A stretch of 64,000 nt of DNA from CAZSLO01 sp964608025 (GCA_964608025.1 CAZSLO010000019.1:7884-71883), one strand, 5' to 3'; shown: positions 25,834 to 34,876, counted from the first letter of the stretch. The notes: generated by a model from the sequence alone, not told the origin. Program-made: numbers and translations.

Positions 25834-27951
25834 TTAAGATTCTTCACCAAATCGTTTAATTTCTTCAATGATTTCTTGTGGTATATCTTTTGGAACTTGT
25901 CCTGCTTGTATCTTGGCATTTTGCACTGCTTGTTGTATCTCTTCTACGACTTCAGGATTTGCCAAAGTGGTTGTGTCGCCAACATCGACAAAATTGGAAA
26001 TAGCTGCTGTGACACGCCGCATAATTTTTCCGGAACGGGTTTTAGGTAAGTCTGCAGAAACCCAGACGTTCGCCGGTCTAGCTATTGGTCCTATGATCGT
26101 GGATATAGCTTGCTTGACTTGGTCGACAATTTCGGGCCCGGGTTCGAATCCGGGCTTCAGGGAGACATACATTTCTGGTACTCGTCCTCGGAGCTCATCG
26201 ATGGCTGGTACAGCTGCAGCCTCGCTTATTGCTTCCACTGTGAGCGCTGCAGATTCGAGTTCTTTGGTCCCTAGTCTATGTCCAGCTACATTAATAACGT
26301 CATCTAATCGTCCGACAATTCGATAGTATCTGTCTTCCGATTGCGTTGCGCCATCACCTGTGAAATAAGGCCAGTCTTGCCAGTTCTTACTGTCAGGATC
26401 ACTGTTGAATTTCTTGAAATAGGTTTCAATAAACCTGTCAGGATCTCCCCAGACTGTCTGCATCATGCCAGGCCATGGTCTGGTAATGCAGATGTTGCCT
26501 GCAGTGTTGGAGCCTGGTTCTATTTCGTTTCGGTCTTCATCGTATATCACCGGGTATATGCCTAATGCTCCTGGCCCGCAGCTACCAGGTTTCATGGGTT
26601 GAAGGGCCGGTAGCGTTGCTCCCAGGAAGCCCCCAGTTTCAGTTTGCCAGTAGGTATCTACTATGACTGCTTCTTTCTTGCCTACCTCTTCGTAGTACCA
26701 TCTCCACACTTCTGGCTCGATTGGTTCCCCGACGGTTGTCATATGCTTAAAGTGATAGTTATATTTCTTAGGCTCGTCAGGTCCTGCCTTGCGAAGCATA
26801 CGTATTGTAGTGGGAGCTGTGTGGAAAATGTTAACGTCGAGACGCTCAGCTATACGCCATGCCCGACCGGCATCCGGGTAGTTAGGCACACCTTCGTACA
26901 TGACACTCGTTGCCGCGATGGATAGGGGACCATATACAATGTATGAGTGACCTGTAATCCAACCTATGTCAGCCATACACCAATAAACGTCGTTGGCCTG
27001 GATGTCTTGATAGAACTTGGATGTTCCTGCCACATATGAAAGATAACCGCCGGTACTGTGCTGGGCACCCTTAGGCTTGGCGGTTGTGCCACTCGTGTAC
27101 ATAAGAAACAGAGGGGCTTCTGCCGGCATTGATACTGGATCAACACGCTTACCTACGTAGTTTTCGAGTACATCGTCAACGAAGTGATCGCGCCCCTCTA
27201 CCATGGGAGACTCAGATTGATACTCCCCTTTATAACGTCGCCAGACCAGGACTTTGTCAACTTTCGCACCGTTTGCTTCCGCTTGCGCTACAGCTTCATC
27301 CGCTTTAATTTTGTGGTCTAGCATCGTGCCGCTACGATGGTAGCCATCCATTGTAATCAGTATATTACTACCCGAATCTACGATGCGATCACCACAGGCA
27401 TTTCCGCTGAATCCACCAAAAACTTGTGAGTGGATAACCCCTAGCCGAGCGCACGCTAGCATAGTCACTGGCAGTTCGGGCATCATCGGCATATGTAACG
27501 TAACGCGGTCACCGGCTTTCAACCCGGCGAAGTCACGTAACAGGGCAGCAAATTCGTTAACGCGGACAAAGAGTTCTTGATAAGTGATGACCCGGTCTTC
27601 TTCATCTTCAAGTTCTGAAACCCAAATAAATGCTGCTTTATTCTTGTGTTCTTCTAGGTGTCGGTCTACGCAGTTATAGCAGGCATTAAGTTTTCCGCCA
27701 GAGAACCATTTCCAGAATGGAGGATTGGAGGTGTCAAGAGTGGTGTGCCAGTATTTGTCCCAACTCAGTAGGTCGGCATATTCTCGGAAGTATTCCGGGA
27801 ACTTGTCTTCAGTAAAGCGTTCAAAAACTTCTGGATCTGCAATATTAGCTTGAGAAATAAACCCAGTACTTGGGTGTATACGTTCTTCTTCTCGCCAGTG
27901 GGACGCGATCTGGGCTTCGCTAACCTCGGTATTATCGATTGGTTGCGTCAT
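25834..27951 (-). CDS. acsA: Acetyl-CoA synthetase (AMP-forming)
   Basis: Acetate plus ATP plus CoA to acetyl-CoA. The N-terminal ACAS domain (Trp-Asp-Lys-Tyr-Trp, Trp-Phe-Ser-Gly-Gly-Lys-Leu-Asn-Ala-Cys-Tyr-Asn-Cys-Val-Asp) is followed by Met-Tyr-Thr-Ser-Gly-Thr-Thr-Ala-Lys-Pro-Lys-Gly, Thr-Tyr-Trp-Gln-Thr-Glu-Thr-Gly, Tyr-Phe-Thr-Gly-Asp-Gly-Ala and the C-terminal Lys in Lys-Thr-Arg-Ser-Gly-Lys-Ile-Met-Arg-Arg, the acetylation-regulated lysine of the family. At 705 residues it is longer than the usual 650. GAGGAG precedes the ATG by 11 nt. Propionate use is possible. Confidence 0.92.
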   Translation of the reverse strand: MTQPIDNTEVSEAQIASHWREEERIHPSTGFISQANIADPEVFERFTEDKFPEYFREYADLLSWDKYWHTTLDTSNPPFWKWFSGGKLNACYNCVDRHLEEHKNKAAFIWVSELEDEEDRVITYQELFVRVNEFAALLRDFAGLKAGDRVTLHMPMMPELPVTMLACARLGVIHSQVFGGFSGNACGDRIVDSGSNILITMDGYHRSGTMLDHKIKADEAVAQAEANGAKVDKVLVWRRYKGEYQSESPMVEGRDHFVDDVLENYVGKRVDPVSMPAEAPLFLMYTSGTTAKPKGAQHSTGGYLSYVAGTSKFYQDIQANDVYWCMADIGWITGHSYIVYGPLSIAATSVMYEGVPNYPDAGRAWRIAERLDVNIFHTAPTTIRMLRKAGPDEPKKYNYHFKHMTTVGEPIEPEVWRWYYEEVGKKEAVIVDTYWQTETGGFLGATLPALQPMKPGSCGPGALGIYPVIYDEDRNEIEPGSNTAGNICITRPWPGMMQTVWGDPDRFIETYFKKFNSDPDSKNWQDWPYFTGDGATQSEDRYYRIVGRLDDVINVAGHRLGTKELESAALTVEAISEAAAVPAIDELRGRVPEMYVSLKPGFEPGPEIVDQVKQAISTIIGPIARPANVWVSADLPKTRSGKIMRRVTAAISNFVDVGDTTTLANPEVVEEIQQAVQNAKIQAGQVPKDIPQEIIEEIKRFGEES

Positions 27952-28090
27952 AGCTTAGGCGCTCCTCGGAGTTATTGTTTTCTGGTAGCGGTTGAACTGG
28001 ATTTTGTTATCAACCGGGAGGGAAGGATATCAGCGGTAAAAGGGGGTTTCAAGCTTATAAATTGTGCTTATGAACAAATAAGAAGCTAAC

Positions 28091-29440
28091 CTATTGGAGG
28101 TCCCTAAGGCTTTTTTGGGAAATTAACACTATTGAGAAGACTGTCAGGGTAGCAGCAGCCATTAAACCTACGGTTTCCCGACTTCCAATCGAATCGACCG
28201 CGGTTCCAAGGGGAATCACGCTAATTGGCATCAGGCCCCAGACCAACATCACTATGCTCATCATGCGTCCGCGGAATTGTTCTTCAGCACGCTCCATAAT
28301 CAGAGCAGTAATTAGGGCCATCGGTGCTATATTACCTAATCCGAACAGGATCATGATAAAAACCGCAGCGAAATAAACTGGCACAAGCGCAACAAGCAGT
28401 AGTGCTAATCCTGAGAAGAAGCCACCTATGATTACGAGTAGCCCACGTTTCCACTGTCCTATCGAAGCGGTTATAAGGGCCCCTATTAGTGACCCGAGAC
28501 CTATCATGCTTACTAGCAATCCAAAAGCTTCAGACTCTAATAAATAGACGTCTACTATGAATACGGGTAGTAGAGATCGTAGCGGCATAGCAAGGAGCAC
28601 TGTTGCTAGCATTACACCAAGCAGCATCAGAATGATCCCGTTCTCCCAAACATATTGGAGACCTGCTTTAATATCTCCTAGAATTTCTGATTCTTTACGA
28701 ACTGCCATTTTCACGGGTTTTCGGATAGCAGTTGTGAGGGTGACGGCTGTCAACCACATACCAGACATAACATAATAGACACCATCAGGTCCGACCATAG
28801 CATATAGAATACCGGCTACGGTTGGTGCAAAAAGTGACATTGAACTCATGGCTGCGGAGTTGAGTGCAATTGCGTTAGTTATACGCTTACGTCCCACAAT
28901 TTGAGGGATAATTGCCTGACGGGCTGGGCCCGTGAATGCGAACAACAATCCTTGAAACATAGAAGCCAATAGTAGGAAAACCCAGGTAATTGATCCAGAC
29001 GAAATAGACAGGGCAACTAACAGAGATACCAAGGCTGAACAACCTTGACCGACTTGTATGATAGGCTTTCGCTCTATTCGGTCTGCTATTGCCCCGCCAA
29101 ATAGAGTAAGACTCAACATCGGTAGGGCCCAACCACCGCTTACTAGTCCTAAGATCTTGGCTGATCCTGTTAACTCATATACTAGGAACCCTTGGGCAAT
29201 CATTTGCATTTCAAAGCCGCCCATCATGAACACCATCCCTAACCACAGGAGCCTGAAATCACGATTCTTTAACGAATCGAATGTCATTTTCCAGTTTGAC
29301 AAAGTAGGATTTGCAATTGTGAGTGGCGGTTCTGTTCTTTCGGAGCGTGGTAAATCTACAAGGAGACTTTTGTTTCCTAGGTCAGGTATGTAGGAAACAT
29401 CATCGTCTTGATCATCGACTGTATCTTTCTCTAGGTGCAT
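28091..29440 (-). CDS. MFS transporter, multidrug/metabolite exporter type
   Basis: 449 residues with a hydrophilic 50-residue N-terminal tail and about 12 membrane helices. The Gly-Gly-Ala-Ile-Ala-Asp-Arg-Ile-Glu-Arg-Lys loop between helices 2 and 3 is the MFS signature, and the sequence resembles the MFS_3/enterobactin-exporter group. The substrate is unknown. It starts at ATG 29440 close behind a promoter (29459-29488) and lies 139 bp upstream of acsA on the same strand. Confidence 0.82.
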   Translation of the reverse strand: MHLEKDTVDDQDDDVSYIPDLGNKSLLVDLPRSERTEPPLTIANPTLSNWKMTFDSLKNRDFRLLWLGMVFMMGGFEMQMIAQGFLVYELTGSAKILGLVSGGWALPMLSLTLFGGAIADRIERKPIIQVGQGCSALVSLLVALSISSGSITWVFLLLASMFQGLLFAFTGPARQAIIPQIVGRKRITNAIALNSAAMSSMSLFAPTVAGILYAMVGPDGVYYVMSGMWLTAVTLTTAIRKPVKMAVRKESEILGDIKAGLQYVWENGIILMLLGVMLATVLLAMPLRSLLPVFIVDVYLLESEAFGLLVSMIGLGSLIGALITASIGQWKRGLLVIIGGFFSGLALLLVALVPVYFAAVFIMILFGLGNIAPMALITALIMERAEEQFRGRMMSIVMLVWGLMPISVIPLGTAVDSIGSRETVGLMAAATLTVFSIVLISQKSLRDLQ

Positions 29441-29458
29441 TGTCCTAGTGTAATCGAA

Positions 29459-29488
29459 TTTATAGAGATGGTTTTTCTAATATCGCAA
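29459..29488 (-). promoter_or_regulatory. Promoter of the MFS gene
   Basis: On the minus strand there is TTGCGA (29488-29483), an 18-nt spacer, then TATAAA (29464-29459). The leader to the ATG at 29440 would be only about 12 nt. Confidence 0.4.
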
Positions 29489-29609
29489 CGTCATAGGAAT
29501 TATTATTATGATCCGTAAGAATCGATCGTAATTGCACCTAAATTGCTATGGGAATTTTCTGGCAATGGGAGAATCATACTGGTGTTGAATCGGCGAAGTA
29601 AGATGGAAA

Positions 29610-30398
29610 TTAAACTCGAACAAATTCCCAAATTGATGTAGAAGTGATGGTTAATCCGACAAGGATCACGAATATTCCAAAGTTTACTCGCTGAGCAATC
29701 TTCAGCAATATCTGAATGGTCACTATTCCTGCTACAAAAGCTACAGCCGCGGCGACTATCAGTTCCGCCGAAATTACGAGATCGTAATTCAACGCTGAGT
29801 ATAGAGAAGCCCCCATACTGGCTGGGATGCTCATCAAGAAGCTCAGGACTAACGCCTCACGTTTATCTATGCCTCGTCCAAGTAACGTAGCGACAGTTAA
29901 CCCAGATCTGCTGAGTCCAGGTATAACGGAGAATCCCTGAGCGATCCCCGAGAGAATCGAGTCAGGAATAGATAAGGTAGATCGCTCTCTATTTTCTGGG
30001 TGAGTTCTACGAAGTTGGATAGCTCCATTTACGAGCATGAAAATGCCAATTAAGCCCATGGCCGATGTCCCTACCAATCCTGAAATTTGTCCCAGAATTA
30101 ATAACAGTAGAAGCCCTAACATGGCACTCAATAAAGTCGATATGACTAGGAATGAGAGGAGTGGTGACGGTACAAGTGGATTTCTACGGATCTCTACTAT
30201 GATATGGCTCACTTCTGTACGAAATACGACTAATGCTGCAGGCAATGTGCCAACATGGAGCCATAGGGCATACATTATTGCTTTGTCGAATGATTCGTCT
30301 TCAAGGGTAGAGTAAGTGGCTGCGACAATACCTTCGGAGCTTATAGGTAGCCACTCTGTAATTCCTTGAATAAGACCTAGTAGTATAGCGGTTGTCAG
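29610..30398 (-). CDS. uppP: Undecaprenyl-diphosphate phosphatase (UppP/BacA) with apparent CTG start
   Basis: It recycles undecaprenyl pyrophosphate for peptidoglycan and glycan assembly. The first ATG (30275) would give 221 residues and lose the family's first helix. The frame stays open upstream, and 41 further residues match the UppP amino end: Ala-Ile-Leu-Leu-Gly-Leu-Ile-Gln11-Gly-Ile-Thr-Glu15-Trp-Leu-Pro-Ile-Ser-Ser-Glu-Gly. No ATG, GTG or TTG exists there; a CTG at 30398 lies 10 nt after AGGAGG. The resulting 262 residues match the family length. Pro-Gly-Leu-Ser-Arg-Ser-Gly-Leu-Thr is intact. The usual Ser-Ser-Ser-Gly-His loop reads Ser-Ser-Glu-Gly-Ile, so the loop histidine is missing. 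Confidence 0.85.
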   Translation of the reverse strand: MTTAILLGLIQGITEWLPISSEGIVAATYSTLEDESFDKAIMYALWLHVGTLPAALVVFRTEVSHIIVEIRRNPLVPSPLLSFLVISTLLSAMLGLLLLLILGQISGLVGTSAMGLIGIFMLVNGAIQLRRTHPENRERSTLSIPDSILSGIAQGFSVIPGLSRSGLTVATLLGRGIDKREALVLSFLMSIPASMGASLYSALNYDLVISAELIVAAAVAFVAGIVTIQILLKIAQRVNFGIFVILVGLTITSTSIWEFVRV

Positions 30399-30408
30399 TT
30401 TCCTAGGA

Positions 30409-30414
30409 CCTCCT
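30409..30414 (-). promoter_or_regulatory. Strong ribosome binding site that decides the uppP start
   Basis: AGGAGG on the minus strand, 10 nt before CTG 30398-30396. It lies inside the open frame, and no standard start codon lies between it and the conserved first helix. An in-frame stop (TAA) at 30431-30429 bounds the possible start. Confidence 0.7.
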
Positions 30415-30746
30415 CTTATTTCTGCAGGTTATTCTAGCAATAATACCATTGGGATAGATGGCTAACGGTAAATTTGCAAGTAGGTTTTGACGGTTAAACC
30501 TGGGCAAGTTGAACTTGTATTGAGAGACAGTTTAGTTCGCGATACTTTATTGTGCTACTGAAGATGTCTTAGCCAATCTTCTGGATTTACGAAGTTACGG
30601 ACTAGGATTGTTGGTGAGATCACTCTTTGTAAAGGAATACAATGGGATGGATAGGGGAAATATCGTTTCAGCTTGCCTTGGCAATCGGTAGTTGTCAGAA
30701 TCCCCGATTTCATGTACAAGAATCGGAATTGTTTTAGGTGATAATG
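30415..30746. other. Intergenic stretch between uppP and the 30747 gene
   Basis: About 330 bp between divergent genes. A TTGACG at 30487-30492 has no good -10 partner. I see no ORF with a ribosome binding site and no RNA gene. Promoters for both genes must lie here but cannot be placed with confidence. Confidence 0.35.
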
Positions 30747-32516
30747 ATGAAAAAAGAAACCGGAGACTTATACTGTGACACTTGGTTAAGTGGTGACCCT
30801 ATTTACATATCCGACCTTCGGATATGCAATCCTGCTGAAGTACTTTCAGAGGAACCAAAGAGTCGCCACTGGAGAATGCTGGATTATGTCGCCGAAGGAA
30901 TCGAAGGAACGATGTTGATTGCCGGACCAGAAACTGTCGCCCCAGAAGCTACAGTTCCAGTTAATGAACACGGATTGCATGGCATATCTATTGGCGTATG
31001 GGGCGGCTCCGAGGATGTCAGAGTTCTAATGAAACTCAGTGGAGACGAGACGTTCACGGTGCTGACATTGCCTGGAGAGCAGGATGGTCACCGGGGACAG
31101 AAGTTAAGCGAGATATTCTTCAAGATAGAAGACATAACAGACCGGAGCATCCAATTCGGCCAGATATCATGGAATGTATCCGACGGAACCGGGCCTGGAT
31201 CTACTATTTCTACCCCAGCGAACATAGCGTATATAAAACTGGTACAACTAACTGAATTGGAGAGCAAGAGATTTCTAGAGGATCAAAGTCGTACTGATAC
31301 AAGACGGCTGTTGGCTCATAATGATGCACATACAGTGCATTTTGCCAGTAGACCTACAACTCCTGAAGAGATCAGGTGGCATATCGAGCCATATCGTGAT
31401 AGTGACGTAGGAAGTCTATATTGGGAAGGTGGGATAGGAGAACAAACCTTTTACTTCAGTAAAATTGGTAAAGCAATGACCCTTGATGGCCTAAATGACT
31501 TTCCGAGACAGGGCGACCGTCTATCCGCCGAGAGTTGGCGTATCTTTCGGGATAAGAATATAGACCCCTTTGAGATAGCATGTGAATATGCACACGAACT
31601 TGGCTTAGAATTCCATGCTTGTTACAGGCCGGCAGGTTTCCATTTCCCACCGCCTCATGGTCATTTTACCCACGGCAATACATTTTATGAAACCCATCAG
31701 AATCTCCGATGTAGGGATAGAAATGGAAACATGACACCCCGTATTTCTTACGCATTTCCTGAGAGTCGTATGTTTGTGGTTTCTTTACTTTCTGAGATGG
31801 TTGGATATGGTACTGATGGTATCTGCATCCTTTATAATCGACGCCCTCCTTTGGTTGAGTATGACCAGCCGCTGGTTGATGATTTTATAATAGAACACGG
31901 CTTAGATCCCCGTACGCTTGATCCTGGGGATCCGAGATGGATCAAGCGGAAGGCAATGGCCTTGACATCTTTCCACCGTGAGCTTAGAAATGCTATGGAT
32001 TCTGCTGGTATTTCGGAATTTACCGGCGACCGCCGGAAAATTTCTGTCATCGTGATGAGTAGTGAAGAAGAGAATTTGAAATATGGGATGGATGTGGAGA
32101 CTTGGGTAAAGGAAGACTTAGTCGATGTGATCATTCCTTATTCATCAGCTCCAGATGTTGATAGTTCATCGCATGCTTGGTCCGATCCTAGTAACATCGA
32201 TTACTTTGTTTCTATTACAAAGGATACGTCTTGTACGGTTGCGGCCAATATGATGCCTAGAACTCTTACCTCAGAGGAGTACCGCACGATTGCTAGCGGC
32301 TTGTATGGTAGGGACGTGGATCACTTATTTTTCTGGGACACTGATATTCAACAGCCACGATCAAACAGTGCCGGGCCTTGGGACGCTGCAAGAAGACTTG
32401 GACACCGCGATGAGGTTGAGGACTGGATAGAGTCTGGGTCACCCACATTAGCCCTTCCTAAGAAACCACTCCTTAAGTTAGGAGACTGGGATCTGTCGTA
32501 CGTAACTCCCGGGTAA
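30747..32516 (+). CDS. TIM-barrel-like protein with N-terminal beta domain, unknown function
   Basis: 589 residues. About 1-185 is beta-rich, sandwich-like. From residue about 190 a barrel begins with His-Asn-Asp-Ala-His-Thr-Val-His, parallel to the Tyr-Asn-Asp-Ala-His opening of the protein at 18978-20555. It continues with His-Ala-Cys-Tyr-Arg, Tyr-Gly-Thr-Asp-Gly-Ile-Cys-Ile and a C-terminal Phe-Trp-Asp-Thr-Asp strand. This looks like a glycoside-hydrolase-type fold, but no family is recognised and no signal peptide is seen. Tandem ATGs at 30744 and 30747 follow AGGTGA; the second has the better spacing. The gene converges with the FGE gene 4 bp away. Confidence 0.65.
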   Translation: MKKETGDLYCDTWLSGDPIYISDLRICNPAEVLSEEPKSRHWRMLDYVAEGIEGTMLIAGPETVAPEATVPVNEHGLHGISIGVWGGSEDVRVLMKLSGDETFTVLTLPGEQDGHRGQKLSEIFFKIEDITDRSIQFGQISWNVSDGTGPGSTISTPANIAYIKLVQLTELESKRFLEDQSRTDTRRLLAHNDAHTVHFASRPTTPEEIRWHIEPYRDSDVGSLYWEGGIGEQTFYFSKIGKAMTLDGLNDFPRQGDRLSAESWRIFRDKNIDPFEIACEYAHELGLEFHACYRPAGFHFPPPHGHFTHGNTFYETHQNLRCRDRNGNMTPRISYAFPESRMFVVSLLSEMVGYGTDGICILYNRRPPLVEYDQPLVDDFIIEHGLDPRTLDPGDPRWIKRKAMALTSFHRELRNAMDSAGISEFTGDRRKISVIVMSSEEENLKYGMDVETWVKEDLVDVIIPYSSAPDVDSSSHAWSDPSNIDYFVSITKDTSCTVAANMMPRTLTSEEYRTIASGLYGRDVDHLFFWDTDIQQPRSNSAGPWDAARRLGHRDEVEDWIESGSPTLALPKKPLLKLGDWDLSYVTPG

Positions 32517-32520
32517 TGCC

Positions 32521-33486
32521 TTATGACTCTCGTACACATCTAAATCCAGTGTTTCCAGTAGAACTGTCAGGTGTGTTCGATGTACGCGCCGCCACTCTGT
32601 AACGATTGCAATATGATTCATGGCATAGATAAGATCCACCTTTAGTAACAACTGAGTTACCTGATTCTGGGCCGGACGGGTTTTTCCGTGGGCCGTCGAT
32701 ATGATAGGTAGCGCTAAACCAGTCACCTGTCCACTCCCAGACGTTGCCTGCCATATTGTAAAGCCCAAATTCATTAGGCCGAAATGATTTTGCAGGAGCC
32801 GTTGCGACATAGCCGTCTTCTTTCGTATTTATGTCAGGGAAAACCCCTTGCCAAATATTACATTGGTGTTCACTGTTTGGCATAAGATCGTTACCCCACG
32901 GGTATTTTTTCTGTTCCAGTCCACCTCGTGCAGCGAATTCCCACTCCGCTTCTGTAGGTAATCTTTTACCTGTCCAGTCGCAATAGGCGATAGCGTCGTT
33001 CCATGATATGTGTACTACAGGAAAATCCATCTGGGTCTTGAAGTCAGATCCGGGTCCGTTGGGGTGTCGCCAGTTCGCACCATCAACTTTTGTCCACCAG
33101 GGTACTTCTGTGACTACTTGGCTAGATATCCGATTGGCTTTAGGAGTTAAAAGTAAGTGGAATACGAAAGACCAACCGAATCGTTCAGCTTCTGTCACAT
33201 ACCTGGTAGCCTTCACAAACTTGGAGAATTCTGCGTTCGTCACCGTTGTTGTATCTATGTAAAATGGGTCTATCTCTATTTCCCTGATCGGCCCCTCACC
33301 GTCGACTGGGAATCCGTCATCGTCATTTGTGCCCATCAGAAATTTTCCTCCGGACATTTCTACCATGCCTTTTGTAGAACCCTTGGTGATTCTGGAGGTT
33401 GGCTGTTTGCGGGTACCGGGCCTTTCGGACGGCCCCGATTTCTTCGGGCCGCAGCAGGATGCTATATTTTTATTTGGGCGAACCAC
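32521..33486 (-). CDS. Formylglycine-generating enzyme (FGE-sulfatase family)
   Basis: 321 residues. It belongs to the SUMF1/FGE family that oxidises a Cys in sulfatases to formylglycine, using copper and oxygen. The two active-site cysteines are present, Cys288 and Cys293 in Gly-Gly-Ser-Tyr-Leu-Cys-His-Glu-Ser-Tyr-Cys-Asn-Arg-Tyr-Arg, followed by Ala-Ala-Arg-Thr-x-Asn-Thr-Pro-Asp-Ser-Ser; this separates true FGE from the many cysteine-less relatives. Met-Ala-Gly-Asn-Val-Trp-Glu-Trp is intact. The GTG at 33486 overlaps a small upstream ORF by 25 nt. Met41 is an alternative start. No sulfatase with Cys-x-Pro-Ser-Arg was found in the window. Confidence 0.87.
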   Translation of the reverse strand: MVRPNKNIASCCGPKKSGPSERPGTRKQPTSRITKGSTKGMVEMSGGKFLMGTNDDDGFPVDGEGPIREIEIDPFYIDTTTVTNAEFSKFVKATRYVTEAERFGWSFVFHLLLTPKANRISSQVVTEVPWWTKVDGANWRHPNGPGSDFKTQMDFPVVHISWNDAIAYCDWTGKRLPTEAEWEFAARGGLEQKKYPWGNDLMPNSEHQCNIWQGVFPDINTKEDGYVATAPAKSFRPNEFGLYNMAGNVWEWTGDWFSATYHIDGPRKNPSGPESGNSVVTKGGSYLCHESYCNRYRVAARTSNTPDSSTGNTGFRCVRES

Positions 33487-33647
33487 GATTTCCAGTATAA
33501 CTCAACTGGCTCTGCTAGTTGGCGGACCTCTTCAAGGGTGTGTTTTTTATGGACTTGTAATGTGTGGATTGAGCCCGAGTTTGTATTGGAAAAACTGATG
33601 GCGTATCCATTATTTTCACAGGTAACACATGTGCGGGTAGCAAACAT
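33462..33647 (-). CDS. Small CxxC protein of unknown function
   Basis: A 61-residue ORF directly upstream of the FGE gene, overlapping its GTG start by 25 nt. It has Thr-Cys-Val-Thr-Cys near the amino end, which could bind a metal or act as a redox pair, and an amphipathic C-terminal helix rich in Leu, Glu and Trp. An AGGA lies 7 nt before the ATG. I do not recognise it. Support is the ribosome binding site, the protein-like composition and the coupling to FGE; it could still be chance. Confidence 0.45.
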   Translation of the reverse strand: MFATRTCVTCENNGYAISFSNTNSGSIHTLQVHKKHTLEEVRQLAEPVELYWKSWFAQIKI

Positions 33648-33718
33648 TGCGACATCCTGTATTCAGTAGTCGCCGAATTCCCTAAACTTTATCTTTCAGA
33701 AACAGTGAAATGAAGCTA

Positions 33719-33748
33719 TTGACACACACCGCAGTGCTTATCTAGACT
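33719..33748 (+). promoter_or_regulatory. Sigma70-like promoter of the Gfo/Idh gene
   Basis: TTGACA (33719-33724), an 18-nt spacer, then TAGACT (33743-33748). An AGGAGG ribosome binding site (33778-33783) precedes the ATG at 33791. Confidence 0.65.
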
Positions 33749-33790
33749 CGATGAAGATAAAAACATAAGCTTTTTCTAGGAGGAATAGAT

Positions 33791-34876
33791 ATGAAAACCT
33801 ATCGGGTAGCAATCGTTGGATTGGGGAGGGCTGGAAGCACACTAGATGATGAACTTGATGATGGATATCCCCGTTCAATTGGAGGGTCATGCAATGCGAG
33901 CAGTCGCCTTGAGTGTGTTGCTGGAGCAGACACTATTCCAGAAAGAGTCGAGGCGTTTAAAAAACGATGGAATGTAGATTCTGGATATTCTGACTACAAA
34001 GAAATGATTGAGAAAGAAAAGCCTGATCTTGTGGCTGTAACTACTACTGGGACTGGCCTTGCAAAGCCGGCACGGAAGGCACCCTCCCGTGACTATATTG
34101 AGGATGCACATGCAGATATATCGGCATATGCATCAAATGCAGGAGTGCCGATGGTTTACTCAGAGAAAGCTATAGCATGCTCAATGGTAAAAGCTGATGC
34201 TCTACGGGACGCGTGTCATCAGAATGGGACTGCTTTCAACACGGGGGTATCACGTCGGTTCAGTGCCAGTTTTCAGCAAATGCGTAAAGCAATAGTCGAA
34301 GGAGAAATTGGTGAACCGGTTGCAACTGTTCACTATGCATCGTCCGACCTTCTTCATGGTCATATTCATTCGATCGATACCCAGTCGTATTTGATAGGAG
34401 ATCCCGGTGTGAAGGAAATTCGTGGAGAACTAATACCTCGTGATATCAAGATTAAGGACAACCGCCTTGACGAAGATCCAAGATCGACTTTCCAACTTGT
34501 TTTTAACAACGGAGTAACCGGTTGGACTGTGCCTTCTGGTGGTTGGGAATTTGAAGTGATTGGGACCGAGGGAACGATCCGGCACGAAAGTAGTTCTCGG
34601 CAAGTTGCGCTCCGCAAGGCTGCCCCAGGTGGAGCTCGTCGTGCGCAGTGGGAGCCAGTAAATCTACCTCCTATTGATCCTGGCCAAGGTCCGGTTGTTT
34701 TTGCCTTGGAAGATATGGTTAAAGCCTATGAATCCGGTGGTACTACCGTTGGCAACATTGACGTTACCCACAATATTACCGAGGCTTGCCTTGGAATTGC
34801 CGAAAGTCACCGTCGTGGAGGGGAGTGGGTGAGTCTTCCTATCGACAACAGGGAACTATATGTTTTCCATGTTTAA
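33791..34876 (+). CDS. Gfo/Idh/MocA family oxidoreductase
   Basis: 361 residues. The N-terminal Rossmann domain opens with Val-Ala-Ile-Val-Gly-Leu-Gly-Arg-Ala-Gly-Ser. The usual Glu-Lys-Pro block reads Tyr-Ser-Glu-Lys-Ala-Ile-Ala (about 120-126), which retains the catalytic-type Lys. The C-terminal alpha/beta domain contains His-Tyr-Ala-Ser-Ser-Asp-Leu-Leu-His-Gly-His. Such enzymes oxidise sugars, inositols and related polyols with NAD(P). The substrate is not known. It has its own promoter and is not obviously in an operon. Confidence 0.85.
   Translation: MKTYRVAIVGLGRAGSTLDDELDDGYPRSIGGSCNASSRLECVAGADTIPERVEAFKKRWNVDSGYSDYKEMIEKEKPDLVAVTTTGTGLAKPARKAPSRDYIEDAHADISAYASNAGVPMVYSEKAIACSMVKADALRDACHQNGTAFNTGVSRRFSASFQQMRKAIVEGEIGEPVATVHYASSDLLHGHIHSIDTQSYLIGDPGVKEIRGELIPRDIKIKDNRLDEDPRSTFQLVFNNGVTGWTVPSGGWEFEVIGTEGTIRHESSSRQVALRKAAPGGARRAQWEPVNLPPIDPGQGPVVFALEDMVKAYESGGTTVGNIDVTHNITEACLGIAESHRRGGEWVSLPIDNRELYVFHV

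Noticed and set aside
26137..26154. CCCGGGTTCGAATCCGGG looks like a tRNA T-arm with T-loop.
   Set aside because: It lies inside acsA and codes for a Lys-Pro-Gly-Phe-Glu-Pro-Gly-Pro stretch on the minus strand. No acceptor stem, anticodon arm or D-arm can be built around it.
33157..33669. A 170-codon plus-strand ORF opposite FGE and the small CxxC ORF.
   Set aside because: It is antisense to conserved FGE sequence and has no ribosome binding site; the minus-strand frames have better support.
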